From: Neorhizobium galegae bv. officinalis
GTDB lineage: Bacteria; Pseudomonadota; Alphaproteobacteria; Rhizobiales; Rhizobiaceae
Reading direction: 5' to 3'
Assembly: GCA_000985875.1 (NCBI GenBank)
Contig: CCRI01000017.1
Span: 1 to 64,000, forward strand
DNA length: 64,000 nucleotides
The notes below the pieces were generated by a model, which was not told the origin of the DNA, ran no database searches, and worked only from the letters and a program-made list of their open reading frames with translations. The position numbers were made by a program, and so were the translations under genes. The number at the start of each line of letters is the position of its first letter. Within the stretch, counting starts at the first letter, position 1. Shown piece by piece: positions 1 through 7,054 of the stretch.

Positions 1-120
1 CCCTTGGTCGTCTCTCTGCGACTCGAGCGTGGGAACGCAACCTCCATCACTGGCGGTTGAAGGCTGTAGCTCAATCAAACAGATCTAAAATTCCACACGC
101 AATTTTCTCGCCATTCCCGG
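1..120. other. Window edge, no gene seen
   Basis: No convincing coding sequence or RNA gene is visible in these first 120 bases. They lie downstream of the minus-strand gene ending at 121, so a terminator would be expected, but I see no clear hairpin followed by a T run. Confidence 0.5.
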
Positions 121-462
121 CTACCTGGGTGGGTAGGGCTCGATATCCGCCGACCAGTAGTGCCTGGCGATGTTCTGACTGTTGCGGATGACGTGGTAGG
201 CGATTTCGGGATCCCCGCCTTCGAGTGTGTCCGGGTCCGCACCGCACATGAGGCAGTACATTCTCTGATGAATGACGCTCGCAAAATATGACAGCGCCGG
301 CGCGGATTCTTCATGCCCGATCCCTCGCATGCCTTCGGCAGCCTGTTTGACCGCCTCCTCCAAGGCTACGGAGACCGCATTGGCCAGCGCCTTGTCCGCA
401 CTCTCGATGACGGCGACGGTCTGTCTTTCAGACTGTGTAAGAACAGGGCAACTTTTTGTCAC
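121..462 (-). CDS. Small unknown protein, paralogue of the adjacent upstream gene
   Basis: Unrecognised protein of about 113 residues. Its core, running from an ADKALANAV segment to an IARHYW segment, aligns with the product of the gene at 509-1072: both have an ADK(I/A)L start, a hydrophobic helix, the motif LCGAD or MCGAD, and then GGDPE(I/T)A about ten residues later. The two are therefore tandem duplicates, with the second lacking the charged C-terminal extension. The start is uncertain. A GTG at 462 is chosen because it lies after the stop of the upstream gene and leaves the conserved core intact; the frame is open up to 612. No signal peptide or membrane segment is apparent. The gene is last in a minus-strand run, 46 bases after its paralogue, so the two are probably cotranscribed. 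No function can be assigned. Confidence 0.55.
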   Translation of the reverse strand: MTKSCPVLTQSERQTVAVIESADKALANAVSVALEEAVKQAAEGMRGIGHEESAPALSYFASVIHQRMYCLMCGADPDTLEGGDPEIAYHVIRNSQNIARHYWSADIEPYPPR

Positions 463-508
463 GCTAATTCCATGAATAGGTAAGGTTTCCGATTGTGCAG
501 CACCGCAC

Positions 509-1072
509 CTAGTGCGGTGAACCGGTGAGGAGCGACAGGTAGCTTTTTGCTCTTTCGGTAAACTCGCGGTCGGTGTCGGATACGGACTCAAGCCTCGCGT
601 GGCGTGCGTCAATTGCTGCTTCGAGGTGATTTGTGATTTCCGGATCCGAAGCGCGCGCGCGATCGACCAGAGCTCGAATAACCGTTTTCAGCACGAAGTT
701 CTGGGCGGAGAGTTCCAGTTGCTGTCGTTCACTCTTGTCCTTTTCGATGTCTTCCCGGCGGTCTTTCTTCTTCCGAAGTGCTGCTGGACTGCCGCGTTCC
801 CTCTCCCAGCGGCGGGCGGCACTGCGTCCCAAGTAGAGGAATTTCCATGCGGTTTCAGGATCTCCTCCCATACTGGTTGTCAGGTCGGCTCCGCACAAAC
901 GCAGGAACAGGTGGCGGAGAACGCCGTCGGCGAAATAGTCATGTGGCGAGATGCGTGAACCCAGTCTCTGAAGTTCATCTCCAGCGGTCCTGGCAGCGTT
1001 ATCGATGGCCTCATCGATGGCCTCCATCAGGATCTTATCTGCCTCCTGGAACAGGTAGGTTTCTTTCTGCAT
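509..1072 (-). CDS. Unknown protein with a charged C-terminal half
   Basis: Unrecognised protein of 187 residues. The ATG at 1072 is chosen because GGAGG lies just upstream; an in-frame ATG four codons earlier overlaps that ribosome-binding site. The N-terminal 80 residues contain the motif LCGAD followed by GGDPETAW and share the core of the next gene downstream (121-462). The middle is a lysine-, arginine- and glutamate-rich stretch (residues roughly 85-115, with KKKDRRED and EKDKSERQ) likely to be helical or coiled coil, followed by a helical C-terminus. It starts 26 bases after the stop of the DUF5996-acetyltransferase gene, so probably belongs to the same transcript. The invariant cysteine and Gly-Gly-Asp-Pro suggest a small structured domain, but no family is recognised. 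Confidence 0.65.
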   Translation of the reverse strand: MQKETYLFQEADKILMEAIDEAIDNAARTAGDELQRLGSRISPHDYFADGVLRHLFLRLCGADLTTSMGGDPETAWKFLYLGRSAARRWERERGSPAALRKKKDRREDIEKDKSERQQLELSAQNFVLKTVIRALVDRARASDPEITNHLEAAIDARHARLESVSDTDREFTERAKSYLSLLTGSPH

Positions 1073-1098
1073 GCTATCCTCCATGCTAGGCAGTTCAC

Positions 1099-2349
1099 TC
1101 ACTGGCGAAGAACGTCCTGCCACTCTGGATGCCGTTGAATCTGGGCTTTGGCAAACGGGCAAAGGGGAATAATCGAAACCCCTTCGCGTCGGGCGTCCTC
1201 GATCGCCTGGCGTACAAGGCGCTCACCGACCTTTCGTCCCCTCAAAGCGGCAGGAACATCGGTATGGTCGATAATGATGAGCTGTTTTCCAGCTCGACTG
1301 TAGGTCATCTCCGCTTCGACGCCCTCAACCACGATCCGGTACCGCCCCTTCGACGTCCCATCCTCCCGTTCTACCTCCTCGCTGACCGAGGGAGCAGCCT
1401 TCTTCGGAAGCCTCTCATTCAGTTCCCGGACTTTGCCGCGCTGCCCGTGCGTGCACTCGAGCAGATCTCGGTCCCAACCTCCCAGATTGGCGGCAGCTTC
1501 GTAGGTGGAGACGAGAAACGCCAAGAGGGCTTCATCAGGATCAGCAGCGGACTGCACCGCCTCGTAAGGCAGGATGAATTCCGACAGGCCCTCATGCCAG
1601 AATGCGGCATCGGGCCGGACCGACGAGGTACGAAAACCGCTCGGTGCCGGATAGGCGTAGGCGTAGAATGCTGGATAATCGATGCCACCGCCTCCGGGCC
1701 AAAAGCCCGCCGAAGAAACCTCGCGGTCATAGGCTTCCTGCGCCACGTCATCTGGTAACGCCGGTATGCCTCCCGGATGGATTGGCGCCTGCCGTCCCGA
1801 AAACCGTGTGACGGCCAGATCGAAGCTTCCCCAGAAGATATGCACGGGGCTGGATTTCCCAATGAAGGAGGTGCGGAAGGCTTTGAAAACGCTGTCTATC
1901 GCCATCAATGCCTGGTGAAAACTCCGAACGGCATCACGGTCATAAGGGCGTTCCCGATGGTCTTCCTCGAACGGCACGGGGTCCGCCACTTCATTTGGCT
2001 GCCCATGGAAGTCCGGCCTGCCGCCGAGTTCGGAGATCAGACGAGCGAAATTGGCATGGAACTCCGCCACCGTAGATGTCCCCAGCGCAAAAGAAGCACG
2101 ACGTCCGTCGCCGCTCGTACCGACGACCGCATGGTCATGAAAGTCGAATATAATCTCGATGCCAGGGCCATCAGGGATCGGGGATGATGTCAGACCGGAA
2201 GGGGTTACGTAGAAGGTCGCGTTCCAAGAATGATTGAGCCACGGTGTATGAGCCAGCCGATATTTGCCGACGACCTGCAGGTAGAGATGCAGGGCGGAAC
2301 ACGTTTCCCGCCAACTGAGGTAGTCGAGGCGTGGCCATTTCTTGCTCAT
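1099..2349 (-). CDS. DUF5996 protein fused to a GNAT-type acetyltransferase domain
   Basis: Protein of 416 residues with two parts. Residues about 5-300 match the DUF5996 family as I know it: a WPRLDYLSW start, then HLYLQVVGK, TPWLNHSWN, a GLTSSPIP turn and an FDFHDH strand, with a later FWHEGLSEFILPY segment. Residues about 335-416 look like the small Gcn5-related acetyltransferase domain of the YjdJ/PF14542 type: YRIVVEGVEAEMTYSR, then HTDVPAALRGRKVGERLVR (the acyl-CoA binding loop) and the closing IPLCPFAKA segment. The ATG at 2349 has GGAG about 7 bases upstream; the frame is open further. DUF5996 has no established reaction. It lies between the pirin gene and the two small paralogues on the same strand. 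The fusion is the notable point; the acceptor substrate is unknown. Confidence 0.8.
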   Translation of the reverse strand: MSKKWPRLDYLSWRETCSALHLYLQVVGKYRLAHTPWLNHSWNATFYVTPSGLTSSPIPDGPGIEIIFDFHDHAVVGTSGDGRRASFALGTSTVAEFHANFARLISELGGRPDFHGQPNEVADPVPFEEDHRERPYDRDAVRSFHQALMAIDSVFKAFRTSFIGKSSPVHIFWGSFDLAVTRFSGRQAPIHPGGIPALPDDVAQEAYDREVSSAGFWPGGGGIDYPAFYAYAYPAPSGFRTSSVRPDAAFWHEGLSEFILPYEAVQSAADPDEALLAFLVSTYEAAANLGGWDRDLLECTHGQRGKVRELNERLPKKAAPSVSEEVEREDGTSKGRYRIVVEGVEAEMTYSRAGKQLIIIDHTDVPAALRGRKVGERLVRQAIEDARREGVSIIPLCPFAKAQIQRHPEWQDVLRQ

Positions 2350-2443
2350 TTTGCTTTCTCCATCCTGTTCGAAACGCGCGAGGTCGTGAATGCCGTTCCT
2401 GGCCTGATTCATCGCTCCAAGGCGATCGCGCTACAGCCGTCGG

Positions 2444-3379
2444 TCAGTCTGGAAGCGGTATATGCTCGTCCCGGTCATCGACCGGAAGATCGAACCGCCC
2501 CTTGCCCCAATTCTGTGCACGCCATTCCGCCTTGGCCTCCTCGATGCGATCCTTTGAAGAGGCAACGAAATTCCACCAGACATAACGCGGCCCGATAAAT
2601 GTCGCGCCACCGAGGATCATCAGCCGTGCGCCTCGTTCACTCGCCGCGACCGTAATCCTGTCACCAGGACGGAACACCATCATCTGCGGTGCTTCGAAAT
2701 CCTGGCCGGCGATCGAGATCGAACCTTCGACGATATAGATGCCTCTGTCCTCGTGATTGTCCGGCAAGGGGAGGCGGCTTCCAGGGCCCAACGCTACGTC
2801 GGCATAAAATGTTTCTGACAACATGGTGGCGGGCGCGGTCTGGCCATAGGCGTTGCCCAAGATAAGCCGTACGGAAGCGCCACCGTCCTCAATGACCGGC
2901 AACGCCTCCTTGCCATGGTGTTCGAACGTCGGCTCCATGTCCTCGTGGCTTTCAGGCAAAGCCAACCAAGTCTGGATCCCGAACAGGCTGTTCGGCCCCG
3001 TTCGGGCCGTTGCCGTCGTGCGCTCCGAATGTGACACGCCACGCCCTGCGACCATCCAGTTCAACTCACCTGGGCGGATGATCTGGTTGGCACCGGTACT
3101 GTCGCGGTGGTGAAAGTCGCCGCGATACAGATAGGTGACCGTGCCGAGCCCAATATGTGGATGCGGCCGGACATCAATACCCTGGCCTGTCAGGAGTTCG
3201 GCCGGCCCCGCCTGATCGAAGAAGATGAATGGTCCCACCATCTGTCGGTTCGGAGCCGGAAGAGCACGCCGAACCTCAAAGCCGCCAATGTCGCGGGCAC
3301 GCGGAATGATGAGGGTTTCGATCGCGTCGATACTTACCTCGTCAGGGCAACCGGGCTCAAATGCGGGATTCCAACTCAT
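2444..3379 (-). CDS. Pirin family protein (cupin, metal-binding)
   Basis: Pirin of 311 residues, close to the usual length. The N-terminal cupin carries the family metal ligands at H73 and H75 (in RPHPHIGLGT) and H117 and E119 (in GVSHSER), the spacing seen in characterised pirins. A second cupin-like half follows with DRGIYIVEGSISIAG and FRPGDRITV. Some bacterial pirins have quercetin 2,3-dioxygenase activity and others bind regulatory partners, so the reaction here cannot be read from the sequence. The gene starts 19 bases after the stop of a LysR regulator, suggesting one transcript with it and the flavin-dependent oxidoreductase. A role in oxidative or aromatic compound metabolism is inference. 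Confidence 0.9.
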   Translation of the reverse strand: MSWNPAFEPGCPDEVSIDAIETLIIPRARDIGGFEVRRALPAPNRQMVGPFIFFDQAGPAELLTGQGIDVRPHPHIGLGTVTYLYRGDFHHRDSTGANQIIRPGELNWMVAGRGVSHSERTTATARTGPNSLFGIQTWLALPESHEDMEPTFEHHGKEALPVIEDGGASVRLILGNAYGQTAPATMLSETFYADVALGPGSRLPLPDNHEDRGIYIVEGSISIAGQDFEAPQMMVFRPGDRITVAASERGARLMILGGATFIGPRYVWWNFVASSKDRIEEAKAEWRAQNWGKGRFDLPVDDRDEHIPLPD

Positions 3380-3398
3380 GTGCGGTTACCTTTCCTAT

Positions 3399-4397
3399 CT
3401 ATAACGGTTTAGGTCGCGCGACGTGCTTCGATTGCTGCGTCTTCCTGATCCATCTGACGCGGGTGAACTGTTCAGAGAACAGGAGAACTGATCGGGGTGT
3501 CATAAGACCAGTTTCTGGGCTCCACGGATCCCGAAGCTTTTCGAACGACGCGATCAGAAATTCGGAGAGGATACGCACCTTGCGCGGTGGATGCGGACTG
3601 GATGGCCTCACAACATGAACGTCCCCGACGGGTAGCGGAAAGCGAGTCATGATCGGAACGAGGGCGCCCGACGCGAGATACGTATGGGTTACACAATCGG
3701 GAAGCCGTGCAATGCCAACCCCTGCAGCCGCGGCTTGGGCGATCGCCGCGCCGTTGTTGGAACTGAAGCGACCCTGTGGCTGCACGGTGATGATCCTGTC
3801 GCCTTCCAGGAACCGCCAGGCCTCGGCACCCAACAGTGCTTGGTGAGATGCGATCTCGTCCGGCGTTTCAGGCGAGCCATGCGCCCTGATATAGTCCGGG
3901 CTAGCAACGAGCTTGCCATAGATCTCGCCAACGCGCTTGGCGATCACGTTGGAGTCGCGCAAGGCGTCGACTCGAATTGCGCAATCGTACCCTTCCGCAA
4001 CCAGATCGACGCAGCGGTTGCAATATTCGGCATGGATCTGAAGCTGCGGGTGGTGGCGCGCCGTGTCCGTAAGCACGGATGCGAAGTGCATTGGACTCGA
4101 TGTCAGCGGGAGGGCAACCCTCAAACGTCCGCGAAGGTCGCCCTCAGGCATAATCGTTTCGCGGGCGATGTCTATTTCCGTGCAGGTTTTTGCCGCGTAA
4201 TCGCGAAACGTGACACCCGCCTCCGTGAGGCCGGCCCCACGGGTGGTGCGCGCAAGAAGTTGCACTCCGAGTTCTACCTCCAGCCGGGCTAGCCGCCGGC
4301 TGACCATCGACTTGGAAATCCCCAATCGACGCGCCGCGGGCGATACACCTCCGGAATCGGCAACTTCGACAAAGGTCCGCAGATCTTCGATGTCCAT
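3399..4397 (-). CDS. LysR family transcriptional regulator
   Basis: LysR-type regulator of 332 residues starting at the ATG of MDIEDLRTF. The winged helix-turn-helix occupies residues 1-60 (AARRLGISKSMVSRRLARLE), with the effector-binding domain to about residue 290. After the usual end there is an extra C-terminal tail of about 35 residues (from roughly DPWSPETG onward) that does not look like family sequence and may come from a changed stop codon. The gene lies between an LLM-type oxidoreductase (33 bases upstream) and a pirin (19 bases downstream), all on the minus strand. Related subgroups (CrgA/AaeR-like) often regulate neighbouring detoxification enzymes. That it controls these two neighbours is inference. 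Confidence 0.9.
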   Translation of the reverse strand: MDIEDLRTFVEVADSGGVSPAARRLGISKSMVSRRLARLEVELGVQLLARTTRGAGLTEAGVTFRDYAAKTCTEIDIARETIMPEGDLRGRLRVALPLTSSPMHFASVLTDTARHHPQLQIHAEYCNRCVDLVAEGYDCAIRVDALRDSNVIAKRVGEIYGKLVASPDYIRAHGSPETPDEIASHQALLGAEAWRFLEGDRIITVQPQGRFSSNNGAAIAQAAAAGVGIARLPDCVTHTYLASGALVPIMTRFPLPVGDVHVVRPSSPHPPRKVRILSEFLIASFEKLRDPWSPETGLMTPRSVLLFSEQFTRVRWIRKTQQSKHVARPKPL

Positions 4398-4430
4398 TCG
4401 GGGCCCCCGTGTTGCGATCAAGCTCAGAAA

Positions 4431-5468
4431 TCAGGTCCGTTGCGCTGCTCTGACGATTGGCGCAACTTCGGTGCCCAGGAGTTCAATCGATTGTCTCATC
4501 GCTGTAGTGTTGAGAGCGGCCGTACTCATCTGGAAGGTGATGCGGGATACGCCACCCAGTGTTTCATTGGCCTGCAGCATCTTGGCCGCTACCGTTTTCG
4601 GATCACCGACCAAAAAGGCACCCTCCGGGCCTGCCATAATTTCGAATTGCTGCCGCGTCGGCGGCGACCAGCCGCGCTCGCGACCGATATTCGTTGTCAG
4701 ATACGCCCAGCCCGGGAAAAAGGCGTCCCTTGCGGCCGCATCGGTTTCGCCTACGAAGCCCATCGCATGAATACCGATCTTGAGCATCTCCGGCCTATGC
4801 CCTGCGCGCTTGCCGGCTTCGCGATAGAGATCGACGAGCGGGCGGAAGCGTTCGAAGCTTCCGCCTATGATCGCGATCATCAGCGGAAGGCCAAGCGCAC
4901 CGGCGCGGGCAAAGGACTGCGGCGTGCCGCCTACGCCGATCCATATCGGCAGGTGCTGTTGATGAGGCCGTGGATAGATGCCTTGTCCGCTAAGCGGCGG
5001 TCGGAAACGCCCTTCCCAGGTGACATTCGTCGACTCTTGCAGAGCAAGCAAGAGATCGAGCTTTTCCGCAAAAAGGTCGTCGTAGTCACGCGTGTCCAGG
5101 CCGAACAGTGGGTAAGCTTCGACGAACGACCCGCGACCAACAACGATTTCCGCGCGCCCCCCGGATATCAGATCGAGGGTTGCAAAATCCTGAAAAACCC
5201 GCACAGGGTCGGCGGCACTTATAATTAATACCGCGCTCGTCAATCTGATCTGGCTGGTCCGCGCCGCTGCAGCAGCCAGTATGATCGTCGGGGCTGAGTC
5301 GAGAAACTCCGCGCGGTGATGTTCGCCGATACCGAACACATCCAATCCAACGCGGTCCGCCACTTCGACTTCCTCGATCAGTTCCGCCATGCGCACGGTG
5401 GACGAGGGAACCTGACCTGTGCTCGGGTCTGGTAGAACAGCTGCAAAACTGTCGATGCCGATTTCCAT
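4431..5468 (-). CDS. LLM class flavin-dependent oxidoreductase
   Basis: Luciferase-like monooxygenase family protein of 345 residues; a TIM-barrel FMN or F420 enzyme by family knowledge. Visible hallmarks are FGIGEHHRAEFLDSAP near residue 45, the SGGRAEIVVGRGSF segment near 105, and PIWIGVGGTPQSFARA near 180. The ATG at 5468 is preceded by AAGGA at 7 bases. It heads the minus-strand group that continues into the LysR and pirin genes. The natural substrate is unknown; members of this group are annotated as alkanal or nitrile monooxygenase-like. No N-terminal signal, so cytoplasmic. Confidence 0.9.
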   Translation of the reverse strand: MEIGIDSFAAVLPDPSTGQVPSSTVRMAELIEEVEVADRVGLDVFGIGEHHRAEFLDSAPTIILAAAAARTSQIRLTSAVLIISAADPVRVFQDFATLDLISGGRAEIVVGRGSFVEAYPLFGLDTRDYDDLFAEKLDLLLALQESTNVTWEGRFRPPLSGQGIYPRPHQQHLPIWIGVGGTPQSFARAGALGLPLMIAIIGGSFERFRPLVDLYREAGKRAGHRPEMLKIGIHAMGFVGETDAAARDAFFPGWAYLTTNIGRERGWSPPTRQQFEIMAGPEGAFLVGDPKTVAAKMLQANETLGGVSRITFQMSTAALNTTAMRQSIELLGTEVAPIVRAAQRT

Positions 5469-5510
5469 TATGGGTCCTTTGAAACCTGTGTGGCGCAGAG
5501 CTTCTTTCAC

Positions 5511-5905
5511 TGCGGGCGCACCGCCACCGACGCCTCGAAAGTGTCATTTCAGTAGGTCACACGGTAGTGCTCGTTCTTGCGAAGCTGTGTCGCAAAATGG
5601 GGAACGCTACCAACGAGGCACACATGCTGGGTGCGGATGCATGGAATCTTGCGGAACGACAGAAGATCATCAGGTCAAATCCACTAGATTGCCTCACGGC
5701 CGGCACACAATAGCGATCCTGACCGAGGAGATGGCGGGGCTTGAAGAAGCCGCTCTCGCTGCTTGCGTCACTGCCGTAGAGGTTGCATTGGCGCGCAATC
5801 GGCAATTATGATCTTACACCACCGCCGTCGGGCATTCAGGTTGGACGCGCTCAGCATTGCCAAGGAAAGTGCGAGCAGCGTGGAGAGGCGGATTGAACGT
5901 TTCGG
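5511..5905. other. Intergenic stretch with no recognisable gene
   Basis: About 400 bases between the oxidoreductase start and the amidotransferase remnant. Short open frames exist on both strands, but none has a ribosome-binding site, family motif or length that supports it. The stretch may hold the promoter of the oxidoreductase operon and decayed sequence related to the adjacent broken gene. No repeat or hairpin stands out. Confidence 0.4.
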
Positions 5906-6019
5906 TTACATCATCAACTCAACGTCGTAGCCGGCGTCCCGCAAGGAAGGTTCGAATCTGCCGAGATCTTCGAACCCGACATTTCGAATGGCCTGCAACT
6001 TGCGGTTCGTCATCGTCAT
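5906..6019 (-). pseudogene. N-terminal remnant of a class I glutamine amidotransferase-like gene
   Basis: A 37-codon frame starting at ATG 6019 and ending in TAA at 5906. It encodes TNRKLQAIRNVGFEDLGRF followed by EPSLRDAGYDVE. This matches, from memory, the N-terminus of GMP-synthase-like glutamine amidotransferases, where this strand-helix unit leads into the Rossmann-like core that carries the catalytic cysteine. Here the frame stops immediately, and I find no continuation in the next 400 bases, so the gene is truncated rather than frameshifted once. It starts 6 bases after the stop of the homoserine dehydrogenase gene, so it was probably the last gene of that operon. Confidence 0.6.
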
Positions 6020-6024
6020 GCCTT

Positions 6025-7038
6025 CTATTCCGCCAGGGGGCTTGAGGCCCGCGCGGTCAGGATGTGCTCAAGATCCTTCAGCGCGGCGGCGGCGGTGGCC
6101 AGCGGCTCCTTGCCGGCTCCGATCGCGATCGTTTCGCCCATCGCGTCAGTGGTAATGCGGATCGCCTTGTCCTTTCCGCGTATGTTCGCGAATGGATCGG
6201 AAAGCGGATATGTCCTGATGCCGACCTCGGCGCGAAATGTGTCGTTGAGATGCGTAAGGCTGCCGACAAGTTTGGGAACGTGCCCCTCCCTGCGCCATGC
6301 CTCGATAAGCTCTGTGGTCACCGACTGGATGCCCTGGACGTTCAGGTCATCCATCGTCAGGTTGGCGCCGAGGCCGAAATTGGCGAGGATCAGCAGCTTA
6401 CAGGCAGTATCCCAGCCTTCTGTATCGTTGCGCGGATCGGCTTCGGCGAAGCCGCCCTGCTGCGCCTCGCGCAACGCCACGTCGAAGCCGATCCCGCGCG
6501 TCGTCATGGCGTCGAGCAGGTAATTGGTGGTGGCATTCAGGATGCCTTCGACCTCGAGCACTTCGCAGCCCTTGAGGCTGTGGTGGACGAGATCGATCGT
6601 CGGCAAGGCGGCCGCAGCAGCACCACTAAGTTTCAGCATTGCGCCCGAGAGTCGGGCAAGCTCGCGCAATTGCCGTCCGCTGTGGACCAAGGCGCCTTTC
6701 GATATGACGATCGTGTCACGCCCGGTCGAGAGGGACGAACTGATGTAGGCGAGCCCTGGCCCGCCGGTGCGGAAATCGCTCGGCCCGGCTTCGATCAGGA
6801 TATCGGCGCCGCTTGCCGCGATGAAGTCCGGACCCGTAAGAGCGTCTTCTAGATTGTCCAGCCGGTCCGCCTCGAGGCCGTTCTCATCCCTCAAGCCGGA
6901 TCGCGATCCGCAGACGGCAACCAAGCGGACATCCGCCCCATAGACCTGGGAGTAACGTCCGCGGCGGGACAGAAGCAGGTTTGCCGTCGCTCGACCAACA
7001 CTCCCGAAACCTGCAATGGCAACCTTTATCGTTTGCAC
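6025..7038 (-). CDS. Homoserine dehydrogenase-like protein without ACT domain
   Basis: Protein of 337 residues with an N-terminal NAD(P)-binding fold (VAIAGFGSVGRATANLL) and the homoserine dehydrogenase catalytic region: an ISKGALV segment with the conserved lysine near 115, and GGFAEADPRNDTEGWD with the conserved acidic residues near 205-215. Classical homoserine dehydrogenases have about 430 residues and a C-terminal ACT domain; this one stops before it, so feedback control by threonine is not expected. The start is a GTG at 7038 after GAGG. It lies 16 bases after the Kef-type antiporter gene. Short forms of this type are common in rhizobia and may act on a related 2-amino or 2-keto substrate rather than in threonine synthesis. 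Confidence 0.8.
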   Translation of the reverse strand: MQTIKVAIAGFGSVGRATANLLLSRRGRYSQVYGADVRLVAVCGSRSGLRDENGLEADRLDNLEDALTGPDFIAASGADILIEAGPSDFRTGGPGLAYISSSLSTGRDTIVISKGALVHSGRQLRELARLSGAMLKLSGAAAAALPTIDLVHHSLKGCEVLEVEGILNATTNYLLDAMTTRGIGFDVALREAQQGGFAEADPRNDTEGWDTACKLLILANFGLGANLTMDDLNVQGIQSVTTELIEAWRREGHVPKLVGSLTHLNDTFRAEVGIRTYPLSDPFANIRGKDKAIRITTDAMGETIAIGAGKEPLATAAAALKDLEHILTARASSPLAE

Positions 7039-7054
7039 GGGCCTCTACTCGCTG

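Noticed and set aside
5557..5805. Minus-strand 82-codon frame between the oxidoreductase and the amidotransferase remnant
   Set aside because: Reads as random sequence; it does not continue the amidotransferase domain in any frame.
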